Below are positions 1-11,424 of a stretch of 64,000 nt of DNA, piece after piece. How positions within the stretch are numbered: position 1 is the first letter of the stretch; each line of letters begins with the position of its first letter. The translations under genes were made by a program, and so were the position numbers. This DNA comes from Caprella mutica. Its lineage: Eukaryota > Arthropoda > Malacostraca > Amphipoda > Caprellidae. Where the stretch lies: NCBI GenBank assembly GCA_947561585.1, contig CANNZV010001117.1:62001-126000 (forward strand), given 5' to 3'. Under the pieces are notes generated by a model that had not been told where the DNA came from, did not search any database, and saw only the letters and a list, made by a program, of their open reading frames with translations.

Positions 1-440
1 GCCAATAGTTTAATGTTGATAGAATTGAATCTCCATGACAGTTACTCGACTGATGCGGTCACACTGTGCGAGTAGCTACACTGCAGAAGTGGCTAGGCCA
101 ACTGGCACCGTCTTTAGTTTGCCGCTCAGTCTCAGTCATGCTGTGAGTAGAGGAGGTCTGTACCAAATAACTCATTAGTTTAGGAAAGTTATTTCACTGC
201 GAGCTTTGTACAGTAACTGTGCACAAACTGCACATCCTGTTGCTAACAATGCACAGAGAAAGTGCCACCGTCCGACTGACTGACAGTTTGGTGATTAGAA
301 CGAACATTGTCAGTTTCTCAATTTCATTACGAAAACTGCGTTTCGTAGTGCAATTCTGCCCCAAATGGTGAGTCAGAAGCCAAAATAATATAGCGTTTTG
401 GGGGACGCTTTCAAACCTTAGCAAATCGCGCGATCTGCCG
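1..440. repeat. Dispersed repeat, copy 1 (partner at 54.13-54.44 kb)
   Basis: About 370 bases here resemble 54,130-54,440 in the same orientation. Shared strings include CATGCTGTGAG, GCACATCCT, TGCTAACAAT and AAAACTGCGTTTC-type stretches, with many substitutions between copies. No convincing coding potential is seen; the minus-strand ORF over 194-610 is accidental-looking. The identity of the element is not recognised. It may be the end of a larger family that also includes the TGACGTCA-rich DNA at 840-870 and 51-54 kb. Confidence 0.6.
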
Positions 441-1510
441 GCAGTGATCAGGCGGCTAACATAGCCCATGGAAGCCGTTACAATCGTGTTAGCTTCTAGT
501 GTAGATTTAGAAACGAGGGAGAGTACACGTGTGTGCGTCGCTCTCAGACCTGACTGAGTAAGTTGAGTAACGATTCTCGTTAGCACAACAGCTGATGTTA
601 ACTTACACATTATTCTTCAAAATACTTTAGGTATCTGATCATTTTGCTCAATAATTTTCTCATCTATGGACATTTAACTGATGTAAGAAGATTAATTGAT
701 GAATATTTAGGCAACAGATGCAATGTTAATGACTTAAATAAGCGTTTGGAGGAGCGTTTGCTAGATGCTTGCACCCTCCCTCGTTTCTCAAACGTCACTG
801 GCCATGTGCGAATGCTCCCTGTACTGTCAGTCTGTTGCTAGGGTGACGTCATATGTGTGCTGTGACGTCACCACACGACATAGCGGAACAACAACAAGAC
901 GCCAAGGAAGCTGTTTTGACTGAAGCGAAGAGAGACAAGGAAGCTCACTTGACTAATTGCTAACAACAAGGTGTTAACACGATGGTTCCGCTTATACGTT
1001 GTTGGTTTAGCCGTTACACCGCTTCCTTAGTACTATAACTTCCTTGTCAGTGATAATCAAGACATGATCAGGGTAGGGTGTGTTATAATGAGCTGGCCCA
1101 TCGAGCTCGTTGCGAGGCCACCCGAATGGTGGAGCGTATGAGTTGTCAGCACCGTGACTTGTGAGCCGTCGCGCGATAAAACTTTTTTTTATGATGTTTT
1201 CATACAATTTTTGCAAATGAAATTCTTGATAAGTATTATAATTTTGCACTGAGAACGAATTTTTAATGAATTCCATTATGAATTTAATAATTAATGAATA
1301 TTATATCGCATAGCATCACACAGCAGAATAGTTTTAAATATATACACATAGTGAGTTGCTCTTACGGAACTTTGACATTTTTCTCACAATGCATACTTTG
1401 TATTAACACCTAATTATTATTTGAATACCTAACTTATTATCATTAATATAGTAGAAATGCAACATTTGTGCATAACATAATAGCTTTAATTTGACTCCCG
1501 TTACCATTAT
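441..1510. other. Non-coding DNA, no gene seen
   Basis: No supportable gene. There are two TGACGTCA palindromes at 844-851 and 863-870. A 65-codon ATG ORF on the plus strand (644-841) has no recognisable motif and lies in repeat-like DNA, so it is not called as a gene. Confidence 0.5.
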
Positions 1511-1522
1511 TTAAGTATACTG

Positions 1523-1711
1523 TAGGGTGAATTACGAATTATCGGTCAGTTTCATATCTTCGGTCATATAAGATAAAACTATATTACAATTGTTATTTAA
1601 ATTTTATTGTAGATACCAACTAAAATAGAATTTAGCTAAATAACAATTGCAATATAGTTTTATCTTATATGACCGAAGATATGAAACTGCCCGATAATTC
1701 GTAATTTTCCC
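1523..1711. mobile_element. Palindromic MITE-like element, family A copy 1
   Basis: Two arms of about 75 bp are near-perfect reverse complements around a loop of about 40 bp. The outer end reads GGGTGAATTACGAATTATCG at the left, and its complement lies at the right. The same terminal sequence recurs at 4,575 and 4,730. There is no coding capacity, so this is a non-autonomous foldback or MITE-type element. The superfamily cannot be assigned because the target duplication is unclear. Confidence 0.8.
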
Positions 1712-4318
1712 AGATGTAAATATTCATTTTCCAATATTGATTTCAAAAGAGGTAAAAATATATAACGCGTGTTATTGTAAGGAAAACACTAGTGGGTAAC
1801 ATTATTATAACCATCATATATTATTATTATCAACAGAGTTTAATATAGGTATATCAATTTGCCTATGTTCAAAGTTACCGCCACCTGTATTTAAATAATA
1901 TAGCGCGTGGGTTAGTCACTCATAACATCTTGCGATTGAAGTGTTTACATCTTATAATTAATTAGATAACATTCATTAGAGCAAGCCATGACGATATTTG
2001 ATATGGGTATAGTTGTGAATAAAGATAGATGTCAAGAAAGAGCAGTAAAACCCTCGCAAATCATATACTCAAGGCGGAGCGAGCTGTGCAGCATACCCCT
2101 CCTCACTACGTCACTATAGCTACTAAGGGTTTGGATCCTTCGACTCAGCGTCCTGCAATCGCTGAATCAATGTCTCCCTCTCCTATATTATTACTATTTC
2201 TCTGGGTTCTACCCTTCGTGGTGAATCCCTAGGGAAATATCTAGGTATTTCGATCATGAACTATTTTAAGAATTTAGGGTTATATGGAGAATACGAACCT
2301 ACGATATACAATTAATTATTTACCTATTATTAGGTTTTCAAAGACATAGCAATTGAAATTCATTTACATCAATTATTGACTAGAACTAATATCTTCTAAA
2401 TTACGTGCAAAACTAAACGAATCAGCTCAGTATTCTATGCCCTTCTTTTTCACGGAGAAATTTCGTTGTAAAGTAAGAGGTGATAAAGCATGAATTGATT
2501 GATATTAAACGTAGGTAGAATTTTTTAATCTTAATTTAGAATGTATTGACAATTGCAATGAAAATAAAAATGTGTCTTGAATTTTAAAGATTGCTAGGAT
2601 ACCAAGTCCAAAGACAATATTGTCTTTGCTAAGTCTATCTAGAACGAGTGCAGGTTAACTGTCGTGGTCAGATGAAGAATTTTAGGGGATGAAATTAGAC
2701 TCCTTGGCATTTATATCAAGAACACTGACTCTGGTGAGAAGTGCAGTGATGAGAAGATATTTTTTGAATCTAAAAATAAATTCAAAGAAAATGAACTAAA
2801 TTCTCTCTGGTAATTACCAAGTTTATTGTATAGAACCAAATATTACCAGAGTATTTGATTAGAAATTTAAAATAAACATTTTCTCAAACCTACAGATTGT
2901 CAGTATCGTAGGATTTGATGCCTGATCGTATTCACTTTCAAAGGAGATTCAAACCTGCCATAATAGGAGACAGGACAAAATAGTTGTAGATCCTGATCGA
3001 TGTGAATTCGACGCACATTTGGTGATGCTGAAATGATCCACATTCAAGTGGCCAGGTAGAAACAAGAATTGATTGAAAACAAGGTGAAAGGAAAACTATT
3101 CGATCCAAAGGCGTTTGAATTTATTAAATCAAAAGAGTCAAATTTTTAGTTTTGAACGAAGACTGACAACTCAAGTTAGGATTTGCATTATGATTATGAA
3201 TACGGATAGGATAAACCGTGAACGATGTAAAGAGAAGATGAGTTAAAGAAAAACTTTTACCATCACTATATTTTATAAATTTTAGAAGCTTAAGCTCGCC
3301 AGATTAGTCTTTTAAACTTAAAAGTAGGATTAAATCAATTTTCGGAATTATGAACAATATAGTTGTTGGGTAATTCAAAAAGGATAACAACTAAGCGATA
3401 TCAATAAATATATTAACCATTCTAGAGACCAACCGTCAGAAAAGTTTTTGATTCCAATCTAAAAATTACTTCATGATAAAACACAAGTTTCTACATTAAC
3501 AAGGACAAAGAAATTAGTGATCAATTTTATTTCAGATTTCATAAAAAAGCTAAGGTAAAGACGCATCGGGTAGAGCCATCATCAGTATTTTGTGTAGAAT
3601 CCACGAGCATCGAGACCGCTTGAAGGCATGATTAATAGTCATCGTCTTATTGAATTTTTTTTAAATTTCTTCAGTATAAGGATTGTAGGAATAGTGTTCT
3701 AAAAATATTTTCTCCCGATACTATAGCGGCTTCCCCCATACCCAAATAAGTCTTGTTTTCAATGAATAAAAATATCTTTTTAATACGTAGTATTACTTAT
3801 GAAATCGGTAGTTTGATTTAAAAAGCTATATTAATTTCATTCCCCATAACTGCGATATGCGTGGTTACTTGAATTGAAATATCTCCTAGCTACAAATTAT
3901 TGTTCTACGTTAAAGTTGATTTGAGAGCCGTTTCTTCATAGTTTACCTTTTAATAGTTTAATACCTGAGCATTTATTATTAGATCAAATATTTCTAGGCG
4001 ACTCAATATGAAAAATGTCTACCCAAGAGGATATCACAGTCATTTCGGCCACTAACCAAAAATTTGAACGTACGAGTCATCAATTCGTTCTTCTTCCACT
4101 TGCCAAATCTGAATGTACAGGTATTATAAAAGAAGACGTGTTACATACGAGATGACACAAACGGTTTATTAAAAAAGATTATGCAGAATGAGTAATATTT
4201 AAAATCATTTATAGAATGATTAATGATCAATTACTAGAAAGAAACAAGGATTGTTAGGTGCAGCTCCACTTCATGAATAAATGACTTTTATAAAATCGAA
4301 AACTATGTAATTCTATAA
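1712..4318. other. AT-rich intergenic DNA, no gene seen
   Basis: About 2.6 kb of AT-rich sequence in which I find no supported exon, RNA gene or repeat. The only ORF over 60 codons (2,029-2,232) has no motif. Short stretches around 2.6-3.6 kb have a decayed-coding feel, with purine-rich open runs broken by stops, but no family is recognised. Confidence 0.5.
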
Positions 4319-4437
4319 TTCGAGCAATTGTTCATTCGAGCAATTGTTCGTTCGAGAAATTGTTTTTCGAGCAATTGTTCATTCGAGCAATTGTTTTCGA
4401 GCAATTGTCTTTCGAGAAATTGTTTTCGAGCAATTTA
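4319..4437 (+). repeat. Short minisatellite of TTCGAGCAATTGTT units
   Basis: Eight or nine imperfect units of about 13-18 bp with the core TTCGAGCAATTG or TTCGAGAAATTG. CAATTG is itself a palindrome. The 85-codon ORF that begins here is a by-product of the repeat. Confidence 0.85.
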
Positions 4438-4503
4438 CCTAGAACCTCGCAAACTACATCAAAAATGAAAATTGAAAAAATAAGTAGAATTTCTCGCTGT
4501 ATT

Positions 4504-4793
4504 GGTAAGTTACGAATTAACGGTCAGTATAAAAATGTGAGAGAATTTGTAAAGAGAAAATTCAGTTATAATTTGAGTAGGGTAAATTACGAATCATCGG
4601 TCAGTACTACATCTTAGGTAATATAAGAAAAGACGATAGAAAAATTATTATCATTAGATAGGACTGTGTAATAATCATTTTTGAATCGTGTTTTCTTATA
4701 TGACCGAAGATGTAGTACTGACCGATGATTCGTAACTTACCCTACTCAAATTATAACTGAATTTTCTCTTTACAAATTCTCTCGCATTTTTTT
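4504..4793. mobile_element. Long palindromic element, family A copy 2
   Basis: The left arm (about 4,530-4,630) and right arm (about 4,683-4,793) are reverse complements over about 100 bp. The centre of each arm carries the family-A end GGTAAATTACGAATCATCGG. Unlike copy 1, the palindrome extends outward through a further 45 bp (GAGAATTTGTAAAGAGAAAA). A partial third end (GTAAGTTACGAATTAACGG) lies at 4,505-4,523. The structure suggests nested or inverted insertion of two copies. Confidence 0.8.
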
Positions 4794-5497
4794 GAATATA
4801 TTTTAACTCATTTCATTCAGAACTAATTATTATATTTCTTTTAGAATCAGCTACATGATTTCATTTGGAATTGTTCATTTATTATAAGATTTCGTTCAAA
4901 TTGAGGCAGTTATACAAAACTTACGTCATTTCATTTAACCCAATCAGTATCTACTCAATATCCAATGTAACTGAAGTTTTACATGATATGTAAAATTGAA
5001 TTATAAGAAACTAATGATTGTGACATTTTTTCAATCAATTGAATATTTTCAAAAGTTTATACATGATTACCTGACTATTTTTCTTCCATTTTACAAATAC
5101 GCATAACTGTGATAATATGCATTTAAAATCATAGATCCTGAAAATATTAAAGGTGAGAGAAGTATTGAATTTTTGTTATTATTACTATTATTACTGTTAC
5201 TATTTCATTCAGTTTCTTCTATGATATTCGTAATGTATATGCTGTTAAATGCATATTGTCACAACCCTACCCATAACTCACAACTAATACGAATTATTAA
5301 GAACCCATGAAATCTCATAAAGCTCCCGAAATTATTAGAGGAATTATACATATACATACATTATGGGGCATTATGACAACTTCTATCCCTAGTAATAATA
5401 AGGTTAAAGCCAAACCTTTCCCGATATCATATCTTGTAAATTATGTATTCTTTAACTTGAAGAAAAAGTATAAATACTATTTTCATCTCCAAACAGG
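4794..5497. other. AT-rich DNA upstream of the founder exon
   Basis: No gene is seen. It holds a short GTTATTATTACTATTATTACTG microsatellite near 5,175-5,200. A possible splice acceptor (TTTTCATCTCCAAACAG, ending 5,497) lies 40 bases before the ATG at 5,538, so a 5' non-coding exon could begin at 5,498. No TATA box stands out. Confidence 0.4.
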
Positions 5498-5537
5498 ATC
5501 TACTCTTACAAGACGAAGTGAACACGAGTGAAAAAGA

Positions 5538-6056
5538 ATGGACCGGAAACCGCCAAGGAAACAAGAGACGGATAGTAGTGTCAACCGAGCTAGCCCAATG
5601 AAATTCAAAGAAATCGTGAAAAATAAAATTGACAAGTTGAAACGGCAATTTGATTTGAAAACGAATAATAAAACTGGAAAAGGATATGAGGCAGAAAGTG
5701 AAAGGGAATTGGCAAAAATAGAAAAGTATTCATTGGACAAGAAAGAAGAAGAAAAGGAAGAAGAACCAAAAAAGAGGTTCAAAAGACAGACAGCTATTAA
5801 GTGTAGAGGAGAATATAAGGAATCAAGAAATGAATGTGATTTAATGAGAAAAAGGAAGGAAGATGAAAGAAAACATTCATCAGTTCACAAAGCAATAATC
5901 GAAAGGGAAGAATACATACACAAAGATGAGGAATGGAGGAGGAAAGGGGGAGCAGTTGCCGGCCCACCTCCCCCGAAACCAATGGGGATGCAGCGGTCGG
6001 ATTACCTAGAAGAAATCGCGCCCCTGACAGAGGACTGGGGTCATGAAGATGACACG
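5538..6056 (+). CDS. Founder-locus first coding exon (charged, module-ending)
   Basis: The exon is an open 173-codon segment from ATG 5,538 (context AAAGAATGG; an in-frame TGA lies 7 bases upstream) to a donor at ACG|GTATGT. The protein is strongly charged and rich in Lys, Glu and Arg, with a probable helical or coiled-coil stretch around residues 45-130. The last 40 residues are a diverged copy of the array module: a GGAVAGPPPPKP start and an APLTEDWGHEDDT end, against AGAVGGQPRSAP and APMTADWGHDDDS in the array. The exon ends in phase 0, matching all array exons, and its intron is clearly related to the array introns. It is probably the N-terminus of the family's ancestral gene. Without splicing the frame continues 30 codons to a TAA at 6,147. 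Function unknown. Confidence 0.6.
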
Positions 6057-6189
6057 GTATGTACACTAGTATACAATATATTTTGTATATTTGACAAAAT
6101 CATTTTGTTTTCTCACAAAAGTCAAAACTATGATGTTATGAATGAGTAAGGGGTTATAAAACTAAGCGGGTTATATGCAATATTTGCAG

Positions 6190-6309
6190 GCGGGAGCAGT
6201 CGGCGGCCAACCTCGCTCGGCGGCACCAGAGAGTCTGGACTGGTCGGGAGCCAGAGAAGGGACCGCGCCCCTGACGTGGGCTCCAGGTCAAGAAGAAGAT
6301 GAAAAGTAA
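6190..6309 (+). CDS. Founder-locus second module exon, ending in a stop
   Basis: This follows the acceptor TATTTGCAG after a 133-nt intron from 6,057. It encodes 39 residues of the module (AGAVGGQPRSAAPESL at the start, TAPLTWAPGQEEDEK at the end) and runs into TAA at 6,307-6,309, where array exons would have a donor. It is therefore a candidate terminal exon, giving a two-exon protein of about 212 residues with the exon at 5,538. A weak alternative donor at 6,306 (AAAA|GTAAAA) would break the phase. Confidence 0.5.
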   Translation, partial: AGAVGGQPRSAAPESLDWSGAREGTAPLTWAPGQEEDEK

Positions 6310-6394
6310 AACTATTTAAAAGGCTCAGATTTACTAGTACACTACCTGTTGATCATTCATTAATAATAAAATTAATATAATAAGTTTAGTATTA

Positions 6395-6495
6395 TAATTG
6401 TTTATGTTAATGCATATACAATATATTACGTCCATTTGACAAAATTATTTTGTTTTCTCTCAAAAGTCAAAACTATGATTTTATGAATTAGTAAT
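6395..6495 (+). pseudogene. Decayed array-intron fragment
   Basis: The sequence is recognisably the array intron: ACAATATATTACGTCCATTTGACAAAATTATTTTGTTTTCTC followed by CAAAAGTCAAAACTATGATTTTATGAAT. No intact exon precedes it. It shows that the founder locus once held at least a third unit. Confidence 0.7.
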
Positions 6496-6702
6496 ACTAG
6501 TTCAGTACCTGTTATTGAAATTAAATTTAATGGAAAAGATTGAAACTCAACGTGAAATCCATACTATTAAAAGGTTATTTAAATTCACCCTTGAATGTTT
6601 CTTTTTCTATCTAACCATAATATGGATAAAAAACCCTTCCTTTTTCGGTTTTAATAACCTCTTGATAATATGAATCTAAAATTAATTATATTCAAAAGCA
6701 AG
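6496..6702. other. Intergenic, no gene seen
   Basis: AT-rich DNA between the decayed unit and the left end of the 3.2-kb TIR element. Nothing further is supportable. Confidence 0.4.
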
Positions 6703-7261
6703 TAGGGTCGGGAGGGGCGAATCTTGCGCACTAAAAACTTTTGGGTTTTGCAACTTAGTTTTTACAGATAGACTATTAATATTTGACATGAAGAACCGCA
6801 ATAAGGCCTTTTATACACCATCCAAAGGAAAAAAAATTAGCATTTGTATAATGTGAGTTATTGACGAAAGTAGTGCGCAATTGAAATTGTCCTTGATGGG
6901 GCGATTCTTGCGCGCGAGAGGGGCGAATATCTGCGCACTCTTTAATTCCTTTCCATAGTGAAAAATAGCACTATTGAGTGTCTAGATACTTACTATTAAA
7001 GTAATTCCAATGTGTTTAAAAGCATAAACAATCATATGATTCAAATTAAAAAACTTGAGACAAACTTTTTTCGACCTGTTTACGTCAAGTTTGTAGAATG
7101 TATGTGTGACGTCATGAATGTTGCTTTCTATTCAGGATTAATTTATGCTTGTAATATTAGTTTATCTGAAGTATGACACTATTATATTTACTTATTATGT
7201 AACTATAAATATAATAAATAACTAGATGACGGGCACTCATAGAGCGCATACTTTTGCCACC

Positions 7262-7750
7262 GCTTACAAATGACCTTGACCGTAAACCTGTTCACTCCCA
7301 AAATATAAACAAATGATTCCTGAATATTGAAGCATCGTCCCGCCCAATTTCAGACAATTTGGTTGAATTCTTTTGTGTTATAAATGACCTTGACCTTTAT
7401 TTTTACCTGATTACTCACAAAATCTAATAAATTGGTTCCTGCTTGGATAATTACCAACCGTCGACCAAATTTCAGTTACTTTGATTGAATACATTTTGCG
7501 TTATAAGTCAACTTGACCTTTAACCTGACCGCTTCCAAAAACTTATCAAACCGTTCCTAGATATTGACCAATCGTTCCATCAAATTTCAGACAAATTGAT
7601 TCAAAACTTTTGAATTATTGAGTTATAAATGACCTTGAGCTTTGACCGGATAACTCCCAAAATTTTACCAGATGGTTCCTGGAGATTAGTCAATCGATCG
7701 TCTTACCAAATTCAAAGTAATTTGATCGAAGACTTTTTGAGTTATGTGAG
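7262..7750 (+). repeat. Degenerate tandem repeat, about 120 bp x 4
   Basis: Four diverged units share ATGACCTTGACC (or AACTTGACC), ACTCCCAAAA, TGGTTCCTG, CCAAATTTCAG and TTGAGTTAT in the same order. The repeat lies inside the 3.2-kb TIR element and has no coding capacity. Confidence 0.8.
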
Positions 7751-8299
7751 CAACAAGATGACAAACAAAAATATGTCGCCCAAAAGATAACCTTACGCAA
7801 TCTATGAAAGTAATAATTCTTTTTAGATGTCAAATATAGCATATATAACCAATTTAGCATACATATCTAAAACGTTATTCAAAATACTGTTACACTTAGA
7901 TATTTTCACTTTATGTCTCTGAAATTACGATAATAAGAATATAGAAGCAAATGGGTTTTTCGTACATACATCTATTAGGTTACGTGGAATATTCACTTGC
8001 CATTGTAAGGTCGGGGAGATACCCAGGACAAGAGAGGGTCCATGTGTACTGAATCCCCTAGACCTAAAGGTTAGTCGTTGAACTCTTCCAGTCTTTCAAT
8101 TCTTTCAAGAGAGATAAAAATGTATCAGAATTTGAGAGTATAATGATACTATGAAGGTAGTAAAATTTCATCCAGAGTTGTGTCCCTAGCCTTGTAATAG
8201 GTAGAACATTCCACAACAATATTATGAGGTCATGTTTCTGGGCGAAGACCAGATCGTCGGCAAGTATTATTGTTTTACTGTTTTAGGACCAAATGTTCC

Positions 8300-9160
8300 C
8301 AGGAGAGAAGAAGTTTCAATCGGGTTATTAACAATAGCTTTTGACATTCTCTTTCAAAGAGGAAGAGTTCTTTGGTCTTTCTACAAGAAGGTAGGTTGAC
8401 CCATCTAATTCCTTTGGTGTTTTTCAAAGACCAACGGTTCAGGTTCTGCGCCAGAAGATCTCTGCTACGTCCTTTTCTATGAAATCATCAGTTTCATTGT
8501 CAATGTTCGTTGTCATCAGTTTCGCTGAAAACGCCCAATTTCTTTGCGACAGAATCTTGGCAATTGACGTGATCACCACTCATGTGTCTTGTTTAAGTAT
8601 TAAAAAAGTTCACCATCTTGTTGGAAGATAAATGATTGATTTTTGAAGTGTTTTTTTTTTTCATCAATCCAATAGCTGGAACCACAATACTGTTAAAAGA
8701 GGATTGATCTTAGGCCGTTCTCCACGAAAATCAGAGGAGACTCCCAAGTTTTCGAGATAGGGGAAATCTTGGATATCTTCTGATCATGAATATTGAATTG
8801 GGTTGGCTTCAATAATGAAGAGTTTCTCGTTAAAAAAAGCTATTTCATACCTTGTCGTGTCCGCTTTAAGCTCTCAAGTCTCTTTTGCTTTTTAAGAAGT
8901 GTGATGACTTAGGGTTCTCTCATTTTGTAGGAAGACAACTGAAGATCCTTCGTGATGATGGTTCTAATTGAAGTCTGGATCACATTCATGTATTTAGCTA
9001 TATTTTAAATTTTTTCAAGTATTTCTTCGAGTTTTCAACATTGCACAAACCTTCTTAGACATTTTCTTTATTCGAACAAGTACTCCCACTTCTAGGACAA
9101 TCCTCAGAAGTGACAAGGTCAACGAAGCTACTATTCACAACATGGTGCAATGTCGATTTG
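8300..9160 (-). pseudogene. Decayed mariner-family transposase
   Basis: Read on the minus strand from about 9,080 downward, the translation shows a broken helix-turn-helix region resembling mariner (KYMNVIQTSIRTIITKDLQL, then SSYKMREP and LLKKQKRLE). The first catalytic block follows as NEKLFIIEAN, where families have D-E-K-L-F, and then ESPLIFVENGLR. Several stops and frame changes interrupt it. The block with the remaining catalytic acids is not recognisable. The family is known to cut and paste at TA sites; this copy cannot be active. Confidence 0.65.
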
Positions 9161-9951
9161 CAACTTTTAAAAGCATAATGATATCAGGGTTGGGTTTCCC
9201 TGTACGATGGTTTAAGTTTAACCCTGTCATTTTAGACCTGATATTTTCGATTTTATTAAAAAGAACCGAATAATAAGATTATATAACTATACTTAATAAA
9301 AACGCAAATGATAAACATGTATAGTGCTGTTTGAAAAAAAAAAGACTAATTAATGACTTTAAATTCACCCTGATTTACAATTTCATATTTCGACCTATTA
9401 TCTGAAATATATGTGGAATGTGTATGTTCTTAGTTGAAAGTGAAGAAATACACATATAGAGAGAGAGTAATATTAAGCATTAAAAACTGTTTCATGGCCT
9501 AAAATAAATTTCTATAGTGCGCAATATTCGCCCCGCCATGCAAAATATGGTGGGGCGAATAGTTGCGCACGGAAAAACTCCGCTAAATAAAAAATTTAGA
9601 AGTCTAGAACCTTGTAATTTTAACTGAGGCAACTTGAGTCAATGATCATCATGCACTAAAAACTTCAGGTCATTATCTGTGATAGAAATTTTTTTATGAC
9701 AAATTTATTTTTTAGGGTAATTCGGTAAAATGAATTTTCGACTAGGTACTTTTCATATGGTCTTAAATGTGATTTATTTCAACTATGAATAAATGCCTGT
9801 AAGCTGTTTTAATTTTATACTGAGGTACTACATATTTGAGCCAGTCTATGACTATTTTTGTTATTGGGCTAGCACATTCATAGCCCTTTAAACATGTGGT
9901 GCGCAAGATTCGCCCCATGTGCTGCTGCGCGAGATTCGCCCCTCCCGACCC

Positions 9952-10424
9952 TATGTATTATGGATAAACATTTTCTGATTAAACAAAAAAATCTCTAAAG
10001 CCAAAATATGAATTTAAATTTTTAAATAATTAGTGTCAATATTATTGTACCCCGTAAGCATGATACTGCAACAAATGATATTTTTCTTTAGATATGTAAT
10101 TCTAAATAAAAGTGTGACACACGGACAGACGGACGCGGCTCATATTATAGTATAGATTGGTGTAACCCGTATCAATGATACTGCCTCAAATTAATAGTTC
10201 TTCCTTTTGATTTGTGTTTCTTTTATTTCCACCAGCTGTATATGAGGCGCTGTTGATATGTTTGTATAACCCATTTTTTCTGTTTTTGATTTTTTCGGTA
10301 TTTTATGATATTTTTTTGAATCGGAATTTTCTGCATTTCGGATTTTGGTTTTCTTGATTCTAGCTTTTTGCCGTTATTTTTTCCACACAGACATACAAAT
10401 AAAGATAAGGAAAATATTTATGAG
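9952..10424. other. Intergenic, no gene seen
   Basis: AT-rich DNA with a GTGTGACACACGGACAGACGGACGCGGCTC motif around 10,110-10,140 that recurs in shorter form at 10,450 and 35,175. No gene. Confidence 0.4.
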
Positions 10425-10696
10425 GGTAATAGAATTTGTGTTAACAAAAGTGTGACACGGATGTGGCTCTTTTTAAAGTACATATAGAACTACATAGATA
10501 GATATTAGATACGCCTACCATATAATACATGCATGCTCATTTGTCTCACAAAAAATGTTAAAGACCAGTCCAGAAGATTCGACAAAACCGTAACTATTAT
10601 TTGAATGAAGATTTATGATATATGGAATAATTGTGTGTAACTGTACCTACCTAGATGTTTGTAGTTAATCTACTTGTTTATTCTTTATACTGTTTG

Positions 10697-10999
10697 AACC
10701 CTTTCGACGCAGAATTTTTTCTGTCGAATTGAGAAGTATTTTAATATATTTTTCGGAAGATTTGAGTACTAATGGATCGTCAGTAAATGTGTTTATTCAA
10801 TTTTGGGAATATTTGATGTGGTACATGTGTGTACCCTGAGTAACCTGTGTTCCATGAAAATGGGATATATACATTATACAACACACTAGTTTTTCGTCAA
10901 TCAGGGTAATAAATCGACATATTGAACTTAAAATCTTACCCATTTCTATATCGGAGTAAAATGTTAGGACATATGTAACCCAACCGCGTCGAAAGGGTT
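10697..10999. mobile_element. MITE with ACCCTTTCGACGC ends, inserted in cassette copy 1
   Basis: About 300 bp bounded by AACCCTTTCGACGC and its complement GCGTCGAAAGGGTT. The related cassette at 35,450 lacks it, which gives an internal empty site. A relative lies at 36,711-36,941. The ends recall piggyBac-type elements, but no clean TTAA duplication is seen. Confidence 0.75.
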
Positions 11000-11233
11000 A
11001 AAAACCAGAGTTTGGGGGAGGGGGGACAGGAGAGATGAAACACATATATATGTTTTCGCTCAACAAACGGCGTATCGACTAAACTATTAAATCTGTGGCC
11101 TGCCTAATACAAAACGAAGCAGAAAAAATGTCCCATTAAAATATTTTATAACTCAAAGACAATCGATTTTATGAATTTTAATAATTCATATTAAAATCAT
11201 TTTAGTATTTAAACTTTTTTATTTCTATTTCAG

Positions 11234-11273
11234 TTATTCGTCAACAATGCATCTCCCCTCGAACTACGACAGG
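11234..11273 (+). CDS. 40-nt microexon, cassette copy 1
   Basis: A strong acceptor (TTTCTATTTCAG) and consensus donor (GTGAGT) enclose 40 nt. In the frame that stays open into the next exon it reads YSSTMHLPSNYDR, and the ATG in it (context CAACAATG) could be an initiation codon. The paralogue at 35,642-35,681 has AGG in place of that ATG, so it cannot start there. Confidence 0.5.
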
Positions 11274-11424
11274 GTGAGTATTGAGTATTTCAAATAGAAA
11301 AATTAAACCTAAAAATAAAATCAAACTTCCATCTAGGAAATAAATTGATATATGACAGATTCAATTTAAATGAAGGTATCCCATTTTACTGTATTTTAAA
11401 CGTCATTGAAAAATAATTCTACAG

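Larger units (their letters stand above)
6705..9951. mobile_element. 3.2-kb DNA transposon with GGGTCGGGAGGGGCGAAT terminal inverted repeats
   Basis: The left end reads TA-GGGTCGGGAGGGGCGAATCT and the right end is its complement followed by TA, giving terminal inverted repeats of at least 20 bp and a possible TA target duplication. Subterminal GC-rich motifs (GGGGCGAAT...TGCGCAC and complements) recur at 6,895-6,940, 9,520-9,570 and 9,898-9,945. These look like transposase-binding sites. The inside is AT-rich and decayed. The superfamily is not certain: TA duplication and the mariner remnant inside agree with Tc1/mariner, but that remnant may be a nested insertion. Confidence 0.75.
10425..11340 (+). 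repeat. 3' cassette, copy 1 (segmental duplication with 35.15-35.76 kb)
   Basis: About 600 bases (outside the MITE at 10,697-10,999) match 35,150-35,760 in the same orientation. Shared strings include ATACATGCATGCTCATTTGTCTCAC, AACGGCGTATCGACTAAACTATTAAATCTG and the microexon. The second copy begins immediately after the right edge of the array, so the array sits between two copies of this cassette. Confidence 0.9.

Noticed and set aside
194..610. 138-codon minus-strand ORF
   Set aside because: It begins at a non-ATG or weak start, has no motif and lies in a dispersed repeat whose other copy (54.13 kb) does not keep the frame.
5427..6066. Minus-strand ORFs opposite the founder exon
   Set aside because: They are shadows of the Lys/Glu-rich plus-strand exon, which has the ATG context, phase and homology.
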